Shown: positions 1 through 9,391 of the stretch, piece by piece | Position numbering within the stretch: the first letter of the stretch is position 1 | Layout: every line of letters begins with the position of its first letter | Origin: CAYMUL01 sp964393605 | GTDB taxonomy: Bacteria > Bacteroidota > Ignavibacteria > Ignavibacteriales > Ignavibacteriaceae | Reading direction: 5' to 3' | DNA length: 64,000 nt | Assembly: GCA_964393605.1 (NCBI GenBank) | Contig: CAYMUL010000015.1 | Coordinates: forward strand, 1-64,000 | Position numbers and translations under genes: made by a program | The notes under the pieces: generated by a model | The model's input: only the letters and a program-made list of their open reading frames with translations | What the model was told of the DNA's origin: nothing | The model's database searches: none

Positions 1-234
1 TGATTTTATTGCCTCAAATCAATTTTATTACTTTTTCAGGAAACCCTAATTAAATACAAAATTTTGCAAAAAGGTTTTTAGTGGACAGAAAAAGAAAAAA
101 GATGGAGTGACTAATGCAAATAATTTCTGAACGTTAGTGAAATTCTAATTTTGTAATAGTAACAGAAATAGATTTTGTTACGGCTCGTCTCAATCTTTAA
201 ATATTATCTGAATAGTATTTTTATTTAACTCCGC

Positions 235-811
235 TTACACATTATTTGGATAGGTTTGATAGAGTGACTCAAATTTACTAATTTTTCCAAATGCTGTATG
301 TTGTTTAGTAATGATAGAAAGGATACTTTCATAAACTACTTTTTCTGCACCTTCAGGATATACAACTTGAAATGGCAACCTGATAACTTGCGAATCTACA
401 TCTGGAGGATGAAAACTTAATTCCAGTAAATATTTACTTTCCGGCATAAAAACGTAAAGCCATGCTGGTTGGTATGGCACACCATACATATCTACTAAAT
501 TAAAAACCGGATAACCTGATTCACCAGGCTTTAATGTCAAAGTTAAACCACCCCAATTATAAAGCACTCTTCCCAAATATTTTCGCGGTTCATTTTGTTC
601 ATTTAAGATGTTCAATTGAACTAATGAAGCAAAGTTATCTTTATAAATTGAGTCGCCTGTGTTCGTTATGGACAACCATAAGTCTATTGGCTCGTGCAAC
701 AAAAATACTTCCTTCTGCAGACGTGCTTCCAATGTAATTTTGGGTTGCGCAAATATTTTGTTCGTTAAAAAAAATACACATATCAATAATATCAGAATAA
801 TATTTTTTCAT
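235..811 (-). pseudogene. Exported Ig-like/TPR-like paralogue, frameshifted and C-terminally truncated
   Basis: This is the third and last member of a tandem family of exported proteins, read on the minus strand. The long frame lacks a sensible ATG, but its extension upstream reads KNIILILLICVFFLTNKIFA, a clear signal peptide. An ATG at 811 is followed by six A residues and lies one base out of this frame; with five A it would open the gene in frame. The mature part shares motifs with the two upstream paralogues: VFLLHEPI against TFLVGER/TFLVCEN, an NWG block, a YLLELSF block and a YPEGAE block near residue 150. It stops at YPNNV, about 90 residues short of its relatives. It is therefore either a pseudogene, a phase-variable gene or a sequencing error at the A tract combined with a real truncation. 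Function unknown. Confidence 0.6.
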
Positions 812-868
812 GAGATCATAAGACTCCAACAAATCTATTGACCATTGAAATGCTTTGAACGAAAGGAC

Positions 869-1747
869 TCACTTAATATTCTTTTCAATTTTTTCTATTT
901 CTCGCTGATACAATTTTTTATATAAGTCTCCGTGTACTTTGGCTTGAATTTTTTTAATGTAATCAATTTTTTCTGGTGTTGTATCGATCGTCATCAGAAA
1001 AGAGGGTAATACTTCAAAGGCCAAATTTAAAGTGGGATAGTTTTCTACAATGAATTTAAGAATTTCATTTCTTCGATCGTAATTTTTATTAAATAAAAGA
1101 TCCGTCCGCAGTGCTGTTAATAAAGTTGGGATGTAGTTACTTGCAGGGTAATTCCGCCAAAGAAATTCTAAAGTATCTATTCCTTCTTGTAAAGTATGGT
1201 TCCTGGTAACGAAATTTAAAAATGTATAACCGACATATCTTTCGTCCCCTTCAGGTTCTATAACTAAAAATGGAAAACTCTGCTTTTGAAGTTGGTGGTC
1301 AGAATCTTCTATCGTTATTTCAAGTAAATATCGCTGCGGCTCAAGGAACCGATGGAATGTATGATTATTATATAATTTCCCATAATTCCAATCAACCTGC
1401 CTCAGATAGACTTTTTCTTCGTTTGGGAAAAAAGAACGTTTATATTTCCCATCTGAACCCCATACTTGCACAGGAACGGATTCATTTTTCTGATTTTGAA
1501 GCACGGTATTCACTAATGCTTCTGAATTCATATCACTATTATTTTTTATAATCAATATGTAATCCACTCGTTCTCCAACCAAAAAAGTGTCTTTGTGAAA
1601 AATAATATCAAGTTGAAATCCATTTTGAGTAAATGATTCTGTGTAAGACAATAGAAAAGCCACAACTATTCTTAATAAAAATTTCAAGTGCGCGGTTAAA
1701 GACAAACCAACTAATAAAAATTCTCCATTTGCAATTTTAATTTTCAT
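869..1747 (-). CDS. Exported hypothetical protein, middle member of a tandem paralogue family
   Basis: The 292-residue protein has no family I can name. It starts with a hydrophobic export signal ending near SFTQNG; a TTG at 1687 would give the compact signal MKFLLRIVVAFLLSYTESFT and may be the true start. The N-terminal half looks like a beta-sandwich (alternating strands, KDTFLVGERVDYILIIKN), similar in style to BsuPI-type or Ig-like domains. The C-terminal half is helical, with FLWRNYPASNYIPTLLTAL resembling TPR-type helices in outer-membrane assembly proteins. It shares PEGDERYV and NYGKLY with its neighbour at 1797-2615 (PSGDERSV, NYGQMY). It lies 49 bases after that gene on the same strand, so they are probably co-transcribed. 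A periplasmic or surface location is inferred. Confidence 0.7.
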   Translation of the reverse strand: MKIKIANGEFLLVGLSLTAHLKFLLRIVVAFLLSYTESFTQNGFQLDIIFHKDTFLVGERVDYILIIKNNSDMNSEALVNTVLQNQKNESVPVQVWGSDGKYKRSFFPNEEKVYLRQVDWNYGKLYNNHTFHRFLEPQRYLLEITIEDSDHQLQKQSFPFLVIEPEGDERYVGYTFLNFVTRNHTLQEGIDTLEFLWRNYPASNYIPTLLTALRTDLLFNKNYDRRNEILKFIVENYPTLNLAFEVLPSFLMTIDTTPEKIDYIKKIQAKVHGDLYKKLYQREIEKIEKNIK

Positions 1748-1796
1748 ACTGCGCCTTGTTAAACATTATTTCAAAGTCTTATGAGAACTATTCATT

Positions 1797-2615
1797 TTAT
1801 TTCTCCTCAAATACCTTAAGTTCTTGCTCATAGAACTTTTCAAATATTGTTCCCTTAACTTTCATTTTAATTTTATTAAAAATTTCTGCTCGAATAGCTG
1901 GATTTTCTATACTTCCCAAATAGTTTTTTACCGTTTTGGCATTATGAAATGTGGGATATTCCTCAATAAGTTTATAGTCTAATTCTTTACTCTTTATTGG
2001 ATCATTGAAATAATTCATATAGCGCGAGCTAATATGCTGAAGGATTTGCATCGCATATACGCTATTAGGAAATTTTACATAAAGAGTATTTAGGTCGTCA
2101 GGGGTATGAAATCTATCGATAAACCACGTAAATTTATCTAAAACAGAACGCTCGTCTCCAGAAGGATATTTAACCCTGAATGAATCGACCACAGTTATTT
2201 CATCGTTGTCTTTATCTAAAATAAAAACTTCAAACAAATAGTTCCCCTCCGGAATATGTAAAATAAAGGGATTCTTACTGTACATTTGCCCATAATTTGG
2301 TAATAAATCTTTTGTTAGCAAAATGATTTCCTCGCCCGGGCTTAAAGTTCGGTTAATTTCTGCTTCCTCTCCATTAATGTTCCAATAGCCGAGTGGCATT
2401 TTTTGCATATTCTGTTTTTTTAAGTTCCATTTCAATTTATTTTCTACATTGATGACTTCATTTGAGGTTTTGTTTTTCAGTGTTAAAATACATAGAATGT
2501 TTTCACACACTAAAAATGTATCTTTAGCAAAAGTTAAACTGTATTCTATTTTTTGCGCAAGGCTTTGCGCCGTGAAGAAAATCAAAATTGTTAAAACTAA
2601 AATTATTTTTTTCAT
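1797..2615 (-). CDS. Exported hypothetical protein, first member of a tandem paralogue family
   Basis: This 272-residue protein begins with a textbook signal peptide (MKKIILVLTILIFFTAQSLA, cleavage expected before QKIEY). After that comes a beta-rich domain (about residues 22-150), then the shared block YPSGDERSVLDKF, then a helical C-terminal domain containing KFPNSVYAMQILQHI and EEYPTFHNAKTV, which resembles tetratricopeptide-type helical hairpins. It is the promoter-proximal gene of three paralogues on the minus strand and the best preserved. No catalytic motif is visible. An export location is well supported; the function is unknown. Confidence 0.75.
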   Translation of the reverse strand: MKKIILVLTILIFFTAQSLAQKIEYSLTFAKDTFLVCENILCILTLKNKTSNEVINVENKLKWNLKKQNMQKMPLGYWNINGEEAEINRTLSPGEEIILLTKDLLPNYGQMYSKNPFILHIPEGNYLFEVFILDKDNDEITVVDSFRVKYPSGDERSVLDKFTWFIDRFHTPDDLNTLYVKFPNSVYAMQILQHISSRYMNYFNDPIKSKELDYKLIEEYPTFHNAKTVKNYLGSIENPAIRAEIFNKIKMKVKGTIFEKFYEQELKVFEEK

Positions 2616-3026
2616 GTTATCACCAAATTACACTAAATAATATAGATATATGATTGCCGCAAAAGATTGGATTAGTATCCCGATCAATTGGGCGGTTTGT
2701 GTGTTGAATACAATTATCCGAATTTGTTTTTCAAACGGCATATAATGTTCGTTATAAAACATTTTGTTCATATTCCATAAAACGTTTAACCTCCGGTATT
2801 ACTATCTCTTTGTTGAGTGCAAAAATATAATTTTCATCGTTAATTAAAAATAACATTACTCTCCGATTACGAATTGGAGTTTATTGAAATTCCTCCCGAT
2901 GTTTTTTTACATTTTGCTTCCAGCTCAAACTTCATGCAAAAATATTTTTTATATTGTGCATCAAAACGGGAGAAGAAAAGTTTATTCTATCCCGAAACCA
3001 AACATTGCAAACCGACGGAAAAAATT
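2616..3026. other. Intergenic region between divergent genes
   Basis: About 410 bases separate the exported-protein operon from the DUF2461 gene. The open frame upstream of 3027 is low-complexity and unlike the protein family, so I treat it as noncoding. A small near-palindrome lies around 2678-2693 (CCCGATCAATTGGG) and another near 2747-2762 (TATAATGTTCGTTATA). I see no RNA gene. The region must hold the promoters of both flanking genes. Confidence 0.5.
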
Positions 3027-3704
3027 ATGAACGAAAATAATTTTCTTAAAGAAACAGTATCGTTTCTTTCTAAACTCGCAAAGAACAATAACAGAGAATG
3101 GTTCGAAGCAAACAAAGAGGAATATGAAGTGAAGGCGCTTATACCCGCACAACATCTGGTTATGGAGCTTGGTGATGAGTTGCAAAAACTTCTGCCGAAT
3201 GTTGTTGCCAATCCGAAAGTTGATAAATCGATTTTCAGGATTCACCGCGATGTTAGGTTCAGTAAAGATAAAGCACCTTACAAAACGCATCTTGCAATTT
3301 TATTGTGGGAAGGAAGCAGAAAAAAGATGGAGTGTTCTGGATTTTATTTTCATGTTGAACCGAAACTAATTTTTCTCGGTTGCGGTTTTTATTTCTTTCC
3401 GCCTGAATTGCAAAATATTTATCGCACAAAACTGAACGATGATGCAAATGCAAAACAACTATTTCAAATTGTATCCGATTTGAAAAAGAAGAAATATCAA
3501 ATTGGCGGAAAGTTCTACAAAAAAATTCCAAAAGGAATGGATGCAGATTCACCGTTTTCGGAATTATTTCTTCACAACGGATTGTACGGCTTCATTGAAT
3601 TAAAAGATGTAAAATCTTTTTACACGAAAGATATTGTCAAAGAGATAATGAAACATTTCAAAAATTTTATTCCTCTTCACAAATGGTTAGTGAAAAATAT
3701 TTGA
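3027..3704 (+). CDS. DUF2461 domain-containing protein
   Basis: The protein belongs to the DUF2461 / TIGR02453 family of unknown function, whose members are about 220 residues. The open frame runs from 2874, but the family similarity begins at MNENNFLKETVSFLSKL, so I place the start at the ATG at 3027, giving 225 residues. Recognisable motifs are NNNREWFEANKEEYE near the N-terminus, FRIHRDVRFSKDKAPYKTH in the first half, and an aromatic-rich stretch (GFYFHVEPKLIFLGCGFYFF) in the middle. No signal peptide or membrane segment is present, so it is probably cytoplasmic. It stands alone between oppositely oriented genes. Confidence 0.85.
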   Translation: MNENNFLKETVSFLSKLAKNNNREWFEANKEEYEVKALIPAQHLVMELGDELQKLLPNVVANPKVDKSIFRIHRDVRFSKDKAPYKTHLAILLWEGSRKKMECSGFYFHVEPKLIFLGCGFYFFPPELQNIYRTKLNDDANAKQLFQIVSDLKKKKYQIGGKFYKKIPKGMDADSPFSELFLHNGLYGFIELKDVKSFYTKDIVKEIMKHFKNFIPLHKWLVKNI

Positions 3705-3719
3705 GGGGCAGAATATTTT

Positions 3720-3838
3720 TCAACTCATAAAACTCAAAAGGATTCCGGCGGCGACGGCACTGCCGATTACTCCAGCAACGTTTGGTCCCATTGCGTGCAT
3801 CAGCAAATGATTTTTAGGATCGTACTGCAAACCGATTG
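3720..3838 (-). pseudogene. C-terminal fragment of an oadB-type decarboxylase beta subunit
   Basis: The last 38 codons of a sodium-pumping decarboxylase beta subunit are present here, starting at IGLQYDPKN and ending LLSFMS. The peptide is identical to the C-terminus of the intact gene at 5687-6823. The DNA differs at roughly 11 of 117 positions and all of these changes are silent. Upstream of the fragment the reading frame continues into unrelated sequence up to 3971, which I do not consider part of a real gene. The pattern suggests a remnant of a second, once functional oadB gene, or an imported piece, rather than a decaying copy of the neighbour. Confidence 0.8.
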
Positions 3839-3979
3839 GGTTATTATGTATGTAGTTATTTCCATACGTTTCTGCATAACCTAGGTATGACGCGGAATAC
3901 TGATCGCAAAATAAAGCCATTCGATCATCATACAATTCATTACCAATTATGCATGGAGAGGGTTGATACATCTAAATTC

Positions 3980-4177
3980 CGTAATGTTAACAATCAGATA
4001 TTTTATTATTCATCGGAAGTTTTCATACTTCAAATAATCGGCGGCGCCGTTGCCCTAAAACTTATCGATGCTTTTGCCTCCGCACAATTCAGCGGCGAAG
4101 AACGACATCAACGAAGATTGAATAAAGTTAATGAGTTGGAGGGGGGAGAGAAGAATTTTCTAACAGACGATTATTAG
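3980..4177 (+). pseudogene. Possible C-terminal remnant of an unidentified gene
   Basis: From about 3980 to a TAG at 4175-4177 the plus strand reads as protein-like sequence with host-like codon choice (IIGGAVALKLIDAFASAQFS, then a charged tail). No start codon, signal peptide or family fits, and the upstream part of the frame looks random. I take it as a possible 3' remnant of a broken gene lying in the same debris zone as the oadB fragment. It could also be a chance open frame. Confidence 0.25.
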
Positions 4178-4250
4178 GCGATAAAAATAATTGAGTTTTA
4201 ATAGTTGTTTTTTCTAATCGTTTTTATCACCGAAGAACTTTTCATTGCAC

Positions 4251-5486
4251 TCATCTCATTAAAATCATCTTCATTGTTTGGATAAAGTTGCCTGTTTGCA
4301 GACGATAGAAATATACTCCACTCGAAAGTTTTGAAGCATCAAACTCAACTTCAAAAACGCCGGATTCTTTTTCTTCATTCACCAATGTTGCAACCTGATT
4401 GCCAAGAATGTCGTAAATTTTTAGAGACACGAATTGCCTTTCTTGCTTACTGTTACTCGTGCTGAACAAAGCCGTGGCATTGCTTACTGCATACTTGATT
4501 TTCGTGGTTGGATTAAACGGATTTGGATAGTTTTGGTACAGCACAAATTCTCGAGGAGGCATCTCAATCACTTCATCTAAATTCGTAACGCTATCTCCAT
4601 TTTCATCAATAATCATTCTTGATGAGTAGATAGTTAATTGGCTGTCATAATCCGCTGCGAAATACATCATTCTCCCATTTCTACTTAATGTCGGATATCC
4701 TTCAAATCTTAACGCATGGTTCCCTGCAAAATGTCCGCTATCTGAAAGCGTGCTGATATTTAATGTTTTTGGAAGTCCATAACCGGTAGGATTTGTTGTG
4801 TCTTTATAACTAATGATTAAATCATAATTAAAATAATATTGTCCGTAGCGGTCAATATCAGTTCGTGCATGCACATAATAAACTTTTTTCATATCCTCTG
4901 TAACATGCATTCCGTGATCTGAGTGAAATGCTAAATAGGGGACAGGAAAGTCAACGATATTATCCCAAATGTTAGTTTGAGAATTCCATGATGCTCTGCG
5001 TGCTGAACTATTTCTAAGAAAAATAAACGTAGTATCATTAGGAAAACACCCACATTCTTCACTATAACTACTTGTATTGATATTGCCATTAACTTTTTTT
5101 ACATTGATCCAATCATTGGTTATAGCATCCCATTCAGCTTCGTATAAATCCCAACTACTTATAAATTTTGTAAAATAAAGTTTTTTCCCATCTAACGAGA
5201 TGCAAGGTTTTTGGGCAAGGTTTGAACTAATCGAAGAATTTAAATTTTGCGGAATTGACCAGCCGGTATCTGTCCAGAATGTTACCGTAACTCCATTAAA
5301 ATAAAGTGCGCTTCCATCACTTGCTAAATAAGGATAACTAGCGCTAAACAAATTATTGCTGATAGCTAGAACTTTCTCGGGTATCGACCATTTTTCCGGT
5401 GCCTCGGGATATTGTGAATACAACAAACGCTGTAAGCAAAAAATAGATAAAAGAAATATTATTTTTGTCTTCAATTGTACTCTCAT
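4251..5486 (-). CDS. Exported WD40-like beta-propeller protein with type IX secretion sorting domain
   Basis: The 411-residue protein has an N-terminal signal peptide (MRVQLKTKIIFLLSIFCLQR, cleavage before QYPEAPE). The body contains repeated PD40-type blades, visible as YPYLASDGSALYFNG, KPCISLDGKKLYF and YPTLSRNGRMMYFAAD, each a x-x-DG-x-x-LYF signature. The last 90 residues are a C-terminal sorting domain: YPNPFNPTTKIKY, then LKIYDILGNQVATLVNE, then FDASKLSSGVYFYRLQTG. Such tails send proteins through the outer membrane by the type IX system and are typical of Ignavibacteria and Bacteroidota. It is probably surface-attached or released. The ligand or substrate is unknown. Confidence 0.85.
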   Translation of the reverse strand: MRVQLKTKIIFLLSIFCLQRLLYSQYPEAPEKWSIPEKVLAISNNLFSASYPYLASDGSALYFNGVTVTFWTDTGWSIPQNLNSSISSNLAQKPCISLDGKKLYFTKFISSWDLYEAEWDAITNDWINVKKVNGNINTSSYSEECGCFPNDTTFIFLRNSSARRASWNSQTNIWDNIVDFPVPYLAFHSDHGMHVTEDMKKVYYVHARTDIDRYGQYYFNYDLIISYKDTTNPTGYGLPKTLNISTLSDSGHFAGNHALRFEGYPTLSRNGRMMYFAADYDSQLTIYSSRMIIDENGDSVTNLDEVIEMPPREFVLYQNYPNPFNPTTKIKYAVSNATALFSTSNSKQERQFVSLKIYDILGNQVATLVNEEKESGVFEVEFDASKLSSGVYFYRLQTGNFIQTMKMILMR

Positions 5487-5686
5487 AAAAAAAAAATCAA
5501 CCGAATAATTCTACACCTAAATCTATAAAAGAATCTTTACATAAAAAACCAGCATATCAACATCTTTGTTTTAATCTGTTTATACTCTGTTGAATTGATT
5601 TTGCTCTCCTACTTCATCAACACAAGTTTAATTGTTAGTACGTTATGATCAGAAATAAGGCATTGAAACCATAATTAAACGTCTCG

Positions 5687-6823
5687 TCAGCTCATAAAAC
5701 TCAAAAGAATGCCGGCGGCAACGGCACTGCCAATTACGCCTGCAACATTCGGTCCCATTGCATGCATCAACAAATGATTTTTAGGATCGTACTGCAAACC
5801 GATTATCTGCGAAACGCGCGCGCTATCCGGCACGGCTGATACGCCTGCATTGCCGATAAGCGGATTGATTTTATTTTCTTCCTTCAAAAAGAGATTCATA
5901 AACTTAACAAACAAAACGCCGCCGGCAGTTGCAATTATAAACGAGAAAGCACCGAGTGCAAAAATCAAAATAGATTTTGGAGTTAAGAATGTTGTCGCTT
6001 GTGTCGATGCGCCTACGGTCAATCCAAGTATTATCGTAATAATATCAATCAACGGACGCGAAGCCGTTTCCGAAAGTCTTCTCGTTACACCGCTTTCTTT
6101 CAAAAGGTTTCCGAAGAATAACATTCCAAGCAGCGGCAATGCGCCGGGAGATATAAAAGTTGTAAAGATCAAACCGATAATTGGAAAAAGAACTTTTTCG
6201 GTTTTGGAAACAACGCGCGGCGGTTTCATTTTTATTACTCGTTCAGATTTTGTAGTAAGGAGTTTCATTACCGGCGGTTGAATTAAGGGAACCAACGCCA
6301 TGTATGAATATGCAGATATAGCAATTGCCCCGATTAATTCCGGTGCAAGTCGCGATGCAAGAAAAATTGCAGTAGGTCCATCCGCTCCGCCAATGATGCC
6401 GACAGCGGCGGCTTCCTTCGGTAAAAAGCCAAGTGCAATCGCTCCGACGAATGTTAAAAAAATTCCAACCTGCGCGGCGGCTCCAATCAAAATTAATTTT
6501 GGGTTTGAAAGTAAAGCGGAAAAATCTGTCATCGCTCCGATTCCTAAAAAAATTAGCGGAGGATAAACTCCTTTCAGCACACCGAAGTAAAGATAGTTTA
6601 GAACGCTCCCTTGTTCATAAATTCCAATTTGAAAATTTCCTCCGGCGTAAAAAGGAATATTGCCAACTATAATTCCAAACCCTATCGGCACAAGCAGAAG
6701 CGGTTCGTATTCTTTTTTGATTGCGAGATAAATGAAAAGCAAACCAACCGAAATCATTATCAAATGTCCGACTGTAAGATTTGCAAATCCCGAATACTTG
6801 ATGAATTGTTCTAATCCGTGCAT
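5687..6823 (-). CDS. oadB: Sodium-translocating decarboxylase beta subunit (OadB/MmdB family)
   Basis: This 378-residue polytopic membrane protein is the sodium channel and decarboxylating subunit of a biotin-dependent decarboxylase. It takes CO2 from carboxybiotin and couples release to Na+ export across the inner membrane. Family marks include GFGIIVGNIPFYAG, the IIGGADGPTAIFLASRL loop with the key aspartate, SAYSYMALVPLIQPP and the GNAGVSAVPDSARV segment near the end. Length matches the family (about 370-430). It is the last gene of the operon, one base after the biotin carrier gene. With the methylmalonyl-CoA mutase, epimerase and carboxyltransferase upstream, the substrate is most likely methylmalonyl-CoA rather than oxaloacetate. 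Confidence 0.92.
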   Translation of the reverse strand: MHGLEQFIKYSGFANLTVGHLIMISVGLLFIYLAIKKEYEPLLLVPIGFGIIVGNIPFYAGGNFQIGIYEQGSVLNYLYFGVLKGVYPPLIFLGIGAMTDFSALLSNPKLILIGAAAQVGIFLTFVGAIALGFLPKEAAAVGIIGGADGPTAIFLASRLAPELIGAIAISAYSYMALVPLIQPPVMKLLTTKSERVIKMKPPRVVSKTEKVLFPIIGLIFTTFISPGALPLLGMLFFGNLLKESGVTRRLSETASRPLIDIITIILGLTVGASTQATTFLTPKSILIFALGAFSFIIATAGGVLFVKFMNLFLKEENKINPLIGNAGVSAVPDSARVSQIIGLQYDPKNHLLMHAMGPNVAGVIGSAVAAGILLSFMS

Positions 6824-6824
6824 G

Positions 6825-7268
6825 TTACAAACCTATCTCAACTAATACATCGCCTTCAAGAACTGAATCGCCGGTTTGAACTTTTATTGCTTGAATTATG
6901 CCTCCTTTATCTGCGTTAATATTGTTTTCCATTTTCATGGCTTCAAGCAGAATTAATTTATCGCCGACTTTAACTGTGTCGCCGGTCTTTACAAATATGT
7001 TTAAGATTGTTCCTGGCAAGGGAGCTTTCACAATTCCCGTTCCTTTCTTCTCGCCGGGCTTTGCTGTTTTCTGTTCTGATTTATGTTGGTTGGTTGAAGG
7101 TGAAACTTGTTGACGAACTAATTTTGGCGTTACAGGTTGAGCTAATTTTTTTTCAATCTCAACTTCGTAAGCTGTGCCGTTGACATCAAGTTCAACAACG
7201 TTATCTTCAAGATTTTTTATTTCTACTTCGTAGATATTTCCGTGAATTAAGAACTTAAATTTTTTCAT
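6825..7268 (-). CDS. mmdC: Biotin carboxyl carrier subunit of methylmalonyl-CoA decarboxylase
   Basis: The 147-residue protein carries a C-terminal biotinyl domain; the EAMKM motif puts the biotinylated lysine at residue 112. It ferries CO2 from the carboxyltransferase to the membrane beta subunit. The N-terminal 40 residues form a small beta domain common in these carriers, joined by a Pro/Gln/Lys-rich flexible linker (residues 43-78). I chose the ATG at 7268 (MKKFKFLIHG) because it overlaps the stop of the preceding gene as ATGA; the frame extends further but only into the neighbour. Tight spacing on both sides supports translational coupling. Confidence 0.9.
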   Translation of the reverse strand: MKKFKFLIHGNIYEVEIKNLEDNVVELDVNGTAYEVEIEKKLAQPVTPKLVRQQVSPSTNQHKSEQKTAKPGEKKGTGIVKAPLPGTILNIFVKTGDTVKVGDKLILLEAMKMENNINADKGGIIQAIKVQTGDSVLEGDVLVEIGL

Positions 7269-7729
7269 GATTGATGTTTTCCAAATCGTGGGTGATTGCG
7301 TAGTCCATAGATTTTCGAACTCCATGGCGAATAAATTTTTGATACTTTTTTTATAGTTAGAGTAGCATTCGCAAATTCTTCAACCTCTTGCAAGTAAAGG
7401 AATAATGCTGTGCCAATAGCCGCACTCTCTTCTCCCGAAAGATGACGATATTTTTCTTTAATCATTTTTGAAGGATCTTCATCCGAAATTTTTTTTGTCG
7501 GTCGGTAAATTAATTTACTTAACAAATTAAAAATTAAATAAATTAGAAAGAGCGAAACAAATACAACACTCAATCCCGTGAATGTAACCATAAGACTATT
7601 TCCATTGCCGTAACAATCTACCGTAACAATTTTCATCATGTCAAAAGTTAAAGAAGAAATGTTTTGCAAAGAATCGATTGCAGTTTTTGTTGAGTCAGTT
7701 TGTAAAGCTGTGAAAATTTGTTCGTTCAT
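7265..7729 (-). CDS. Decarboxylase gamma subunit-like membrane protein (OadG family)
   Basis: The 154-residue protein has one clear transmembrane segment (about residues 42-66, MVTFTGLSVVFVSLFLIYLI) and a later EESAAIGTALFLYLQE helix that is characteristic of OadG-type gamma or delta subunits. These small subunits hold the soluble carboxyltransferase and the membrane beta subunit together. I place the start at the ATG at 7729 (MNEQIFTALQ), just after the stop of the carboxyltransferase gene. Its stop overlaps the biotin carrier start by four bases. OadG proteins are weakly conserved, so the call leans on topology and position in the operon. Confidence 0.8.
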   Translation of the reverse strand: MNEQIFTALQTDSTKTAIDSLQNISSLTFDMMKIVTVDCYGNGNSLMVTFTGLSVVFVSLFLIYLIFNLLSKLIYRPTKKISDEDPSKMIKEKYRHLSGEESAAIGTALFLYLQEVEEFANATLTIKKVSKIYSPWSSKIYGLRNHPRFGKHQS

Positions 7730-7733
7730 AATA

Positions 7734-9290
7734 TCACAAAGGGATGTTGGAATGTTTCTTCGGAGGATTAACATCTTTCTTTGTTGAAAGAGCTTGCAAG
7801 GCGCGGATAACTCTGAACCGCGTATTCTTCGGAATTATAACATCATCGAGGTAACCATATTTTGCGGCAACGTACGGTGATGCAAATTTATTGCGATACT
7901 CTTCTTCCTTTTCAAGCATGAATTTTACTTTTTCACTTTCATCTTTTATTTCGGAAAATTCTTTGTTGTGAAGAATTTCGATTGCGCCGCGCGGACCCAT
8001 CACGGCAATTTCTGCGGAGGGCCATGCATAATTAATATCGCCGCGCAGATGTTTAGAGCCCATCACATCATAAGCGCCGCCATAAGCTTTGCGGAGTATG
8101 ATTGTAATTTTCGGAACGGTTGCTTCGCCGTATGCAAAAAGAAGTTTTGCGCCGTGAATAATTATTCCGCCATACTCTTGCGCAGTTCCGGGAAGGAAGC
8201 CGGGTACATCTACAAATGTTACAATCGGCATATTGAACGCATCGCAGAATCTTACAAAACGTGCGGCTTTGCGCGATGAATTTATATCTAAAACTCCTGC
8301 GAGATAATTTGGTTGATTAGCAACAATGCCAACCGGCATACCGTTGAAGCGCGCGAAACCGGTTACAATATTCGGTGCATAATTTCTTTGAACTTCCAGA
8401 AATTCTCCGTGATCTGTTACAAGATGAATTACATCTTTTATATCGTATGGTTTGTTTGCGTTTGTAGGAACAACTTCGTTAAGCGCGTCTTCAAGTCTGT
8501 CAATCGGATCATCGCAAGGAATCACGGGAGGATCTTCAAGATTATTTTGCGGAAGGTAGCTCAATATTTTTTTGATTAAAAGAATTCCTTCTTCTTCATC
8601 TTCGGCAACAAAATGTGTAACGCCCGATTTTGTGCCGTGAACAAATGCGCCGCCAAGTTCTTCTTCATCTACTACTTCTCCCGTTACGGTTTTTACAACT
8701 TTAGGACCGGTAACAAACATGTAACTTGTTTCTTTGCTCATAATTGTAAAATCTGTTAATGCAGGAGAATAAACTGCACCGCCGGCGCATGGTCCGAAGA
8801 TTGCAGAAATTTGCGGCACTACACCCGAAGCATTTATGTTGCGTTGAAATATTTCTGCATAACCGCCGAGACTTTTTACACCTTCTTGAATTCTCGCGCC
8901 GCCGCTATCGTTTATACCGATAATCGGTGCGCCAACTTTGATTGCTTTATCCATAACTTTACAAATTTTCATGGCGTACATTTCCGAAAGTGAACCGCCG
9001 AATACAGTGAAGTCTTGCGAGAAAACATAAACAAGTCTGCCATCGATAGTGCCGTAGCCGGTAACAACGCCGTCGGAAAGATAATCTTGTCCTTTCAAAC
9101 CAAAGTCTATGCAACGATGCGAAACGAACATATCGAATTCTTCGAAGCTACCTTCGTCGAGCAACATTGCAATTCTTTCGCGAGCAGTGTATTTCCCTTT
9201 TTTGTGTTGAGCTTCAATTCTTTTTTCGCCGCCGCCAAGCCGCGCTTCATCGCGTAAGTCTAATAGTTCCTGAATTTTTTCCTGCATCAT
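7734..9290 (-). CDS. mmdA: Methylmalonyl-CoA decarboxylase / propionyl-CoA carboxylase carboxyltransferase subunit
   Basis: This 518-residue protein is a biotin-dependent carboxyltransferase of the crotonase fold, transferring CO2 between methylmalonyl-CoA and biotin. Visible marks are GKYTARERIAMLLDEGSFEE at the N-terminus, the oxyanion-hole glycines in NDSGGARIQEGV, GPCAGGAVYSPALTDF, and in the second half VDVPGFLPGTAQEYGGII and KAYGGAYDVMGSKH. Length is typical (about 510-520). Because a biotin carrier, an OadG-like subunit and OadB follow and no biotin carboxylase is present, it most likely works as the alpha subunit of the Na+-pumping decarboxylase. Start is the ATG at 9290 or the adjacent ATG at 9287. 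Confidence 0.93.
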   Translation of the reverse strand: MMQEKIQELLDLRDEARLGGGEKRIEAQHKKGKYTARERIAMLLDEGSFEEFDMFVSHRCIDFGLKGQDYLSDGVVTGYGTIDGRLVYVFSQDFTVFGGSLSEMYAMKICKVMDKAIKVGAPIIGINDSGGARIQEGVKSLGGYAEIFQRNINASGVVPQISAIFGPCAGGAVYSPALTDFTIMSKETSYMFVTGPKVVKTVTGEVVDEEELGGAFVHGTKSGVTHFVAEDEEEGILLIKKILSYLPQNNLEDPPVIPCDDPIDRLEDALNEVVPTNANKPYDIKDVIHLVTDHGEFLEVQRNYAPNIVTGFARFNGMPVGIVANQPNYLAGVLDINSSRKAARFVRFCDAFNMPIVTFVDVPGFLPGTAQEYGGIIIHGAKLLFAYGEATVPKITIILRKAYGGAYDVMGSKHLRGDINYAWPSAEIAVMGPRGAIEILHNKEFSEIKDESEKVKFMLEKEEEYRNKFASPYVAAKYGYLDDVIIPKNTRFRVIRALQALSTKKDVNPPKKHSNIPL

Positions 9291-9391
9291 AATTAGAATT
9301 CCTTCAATAAAATAATTTGAAATTTTTGGTAAGAATTAAAAAACCGCCCTCATAAAATTGTTTTGTGATAAAATTAATCTTCATCTCATAC

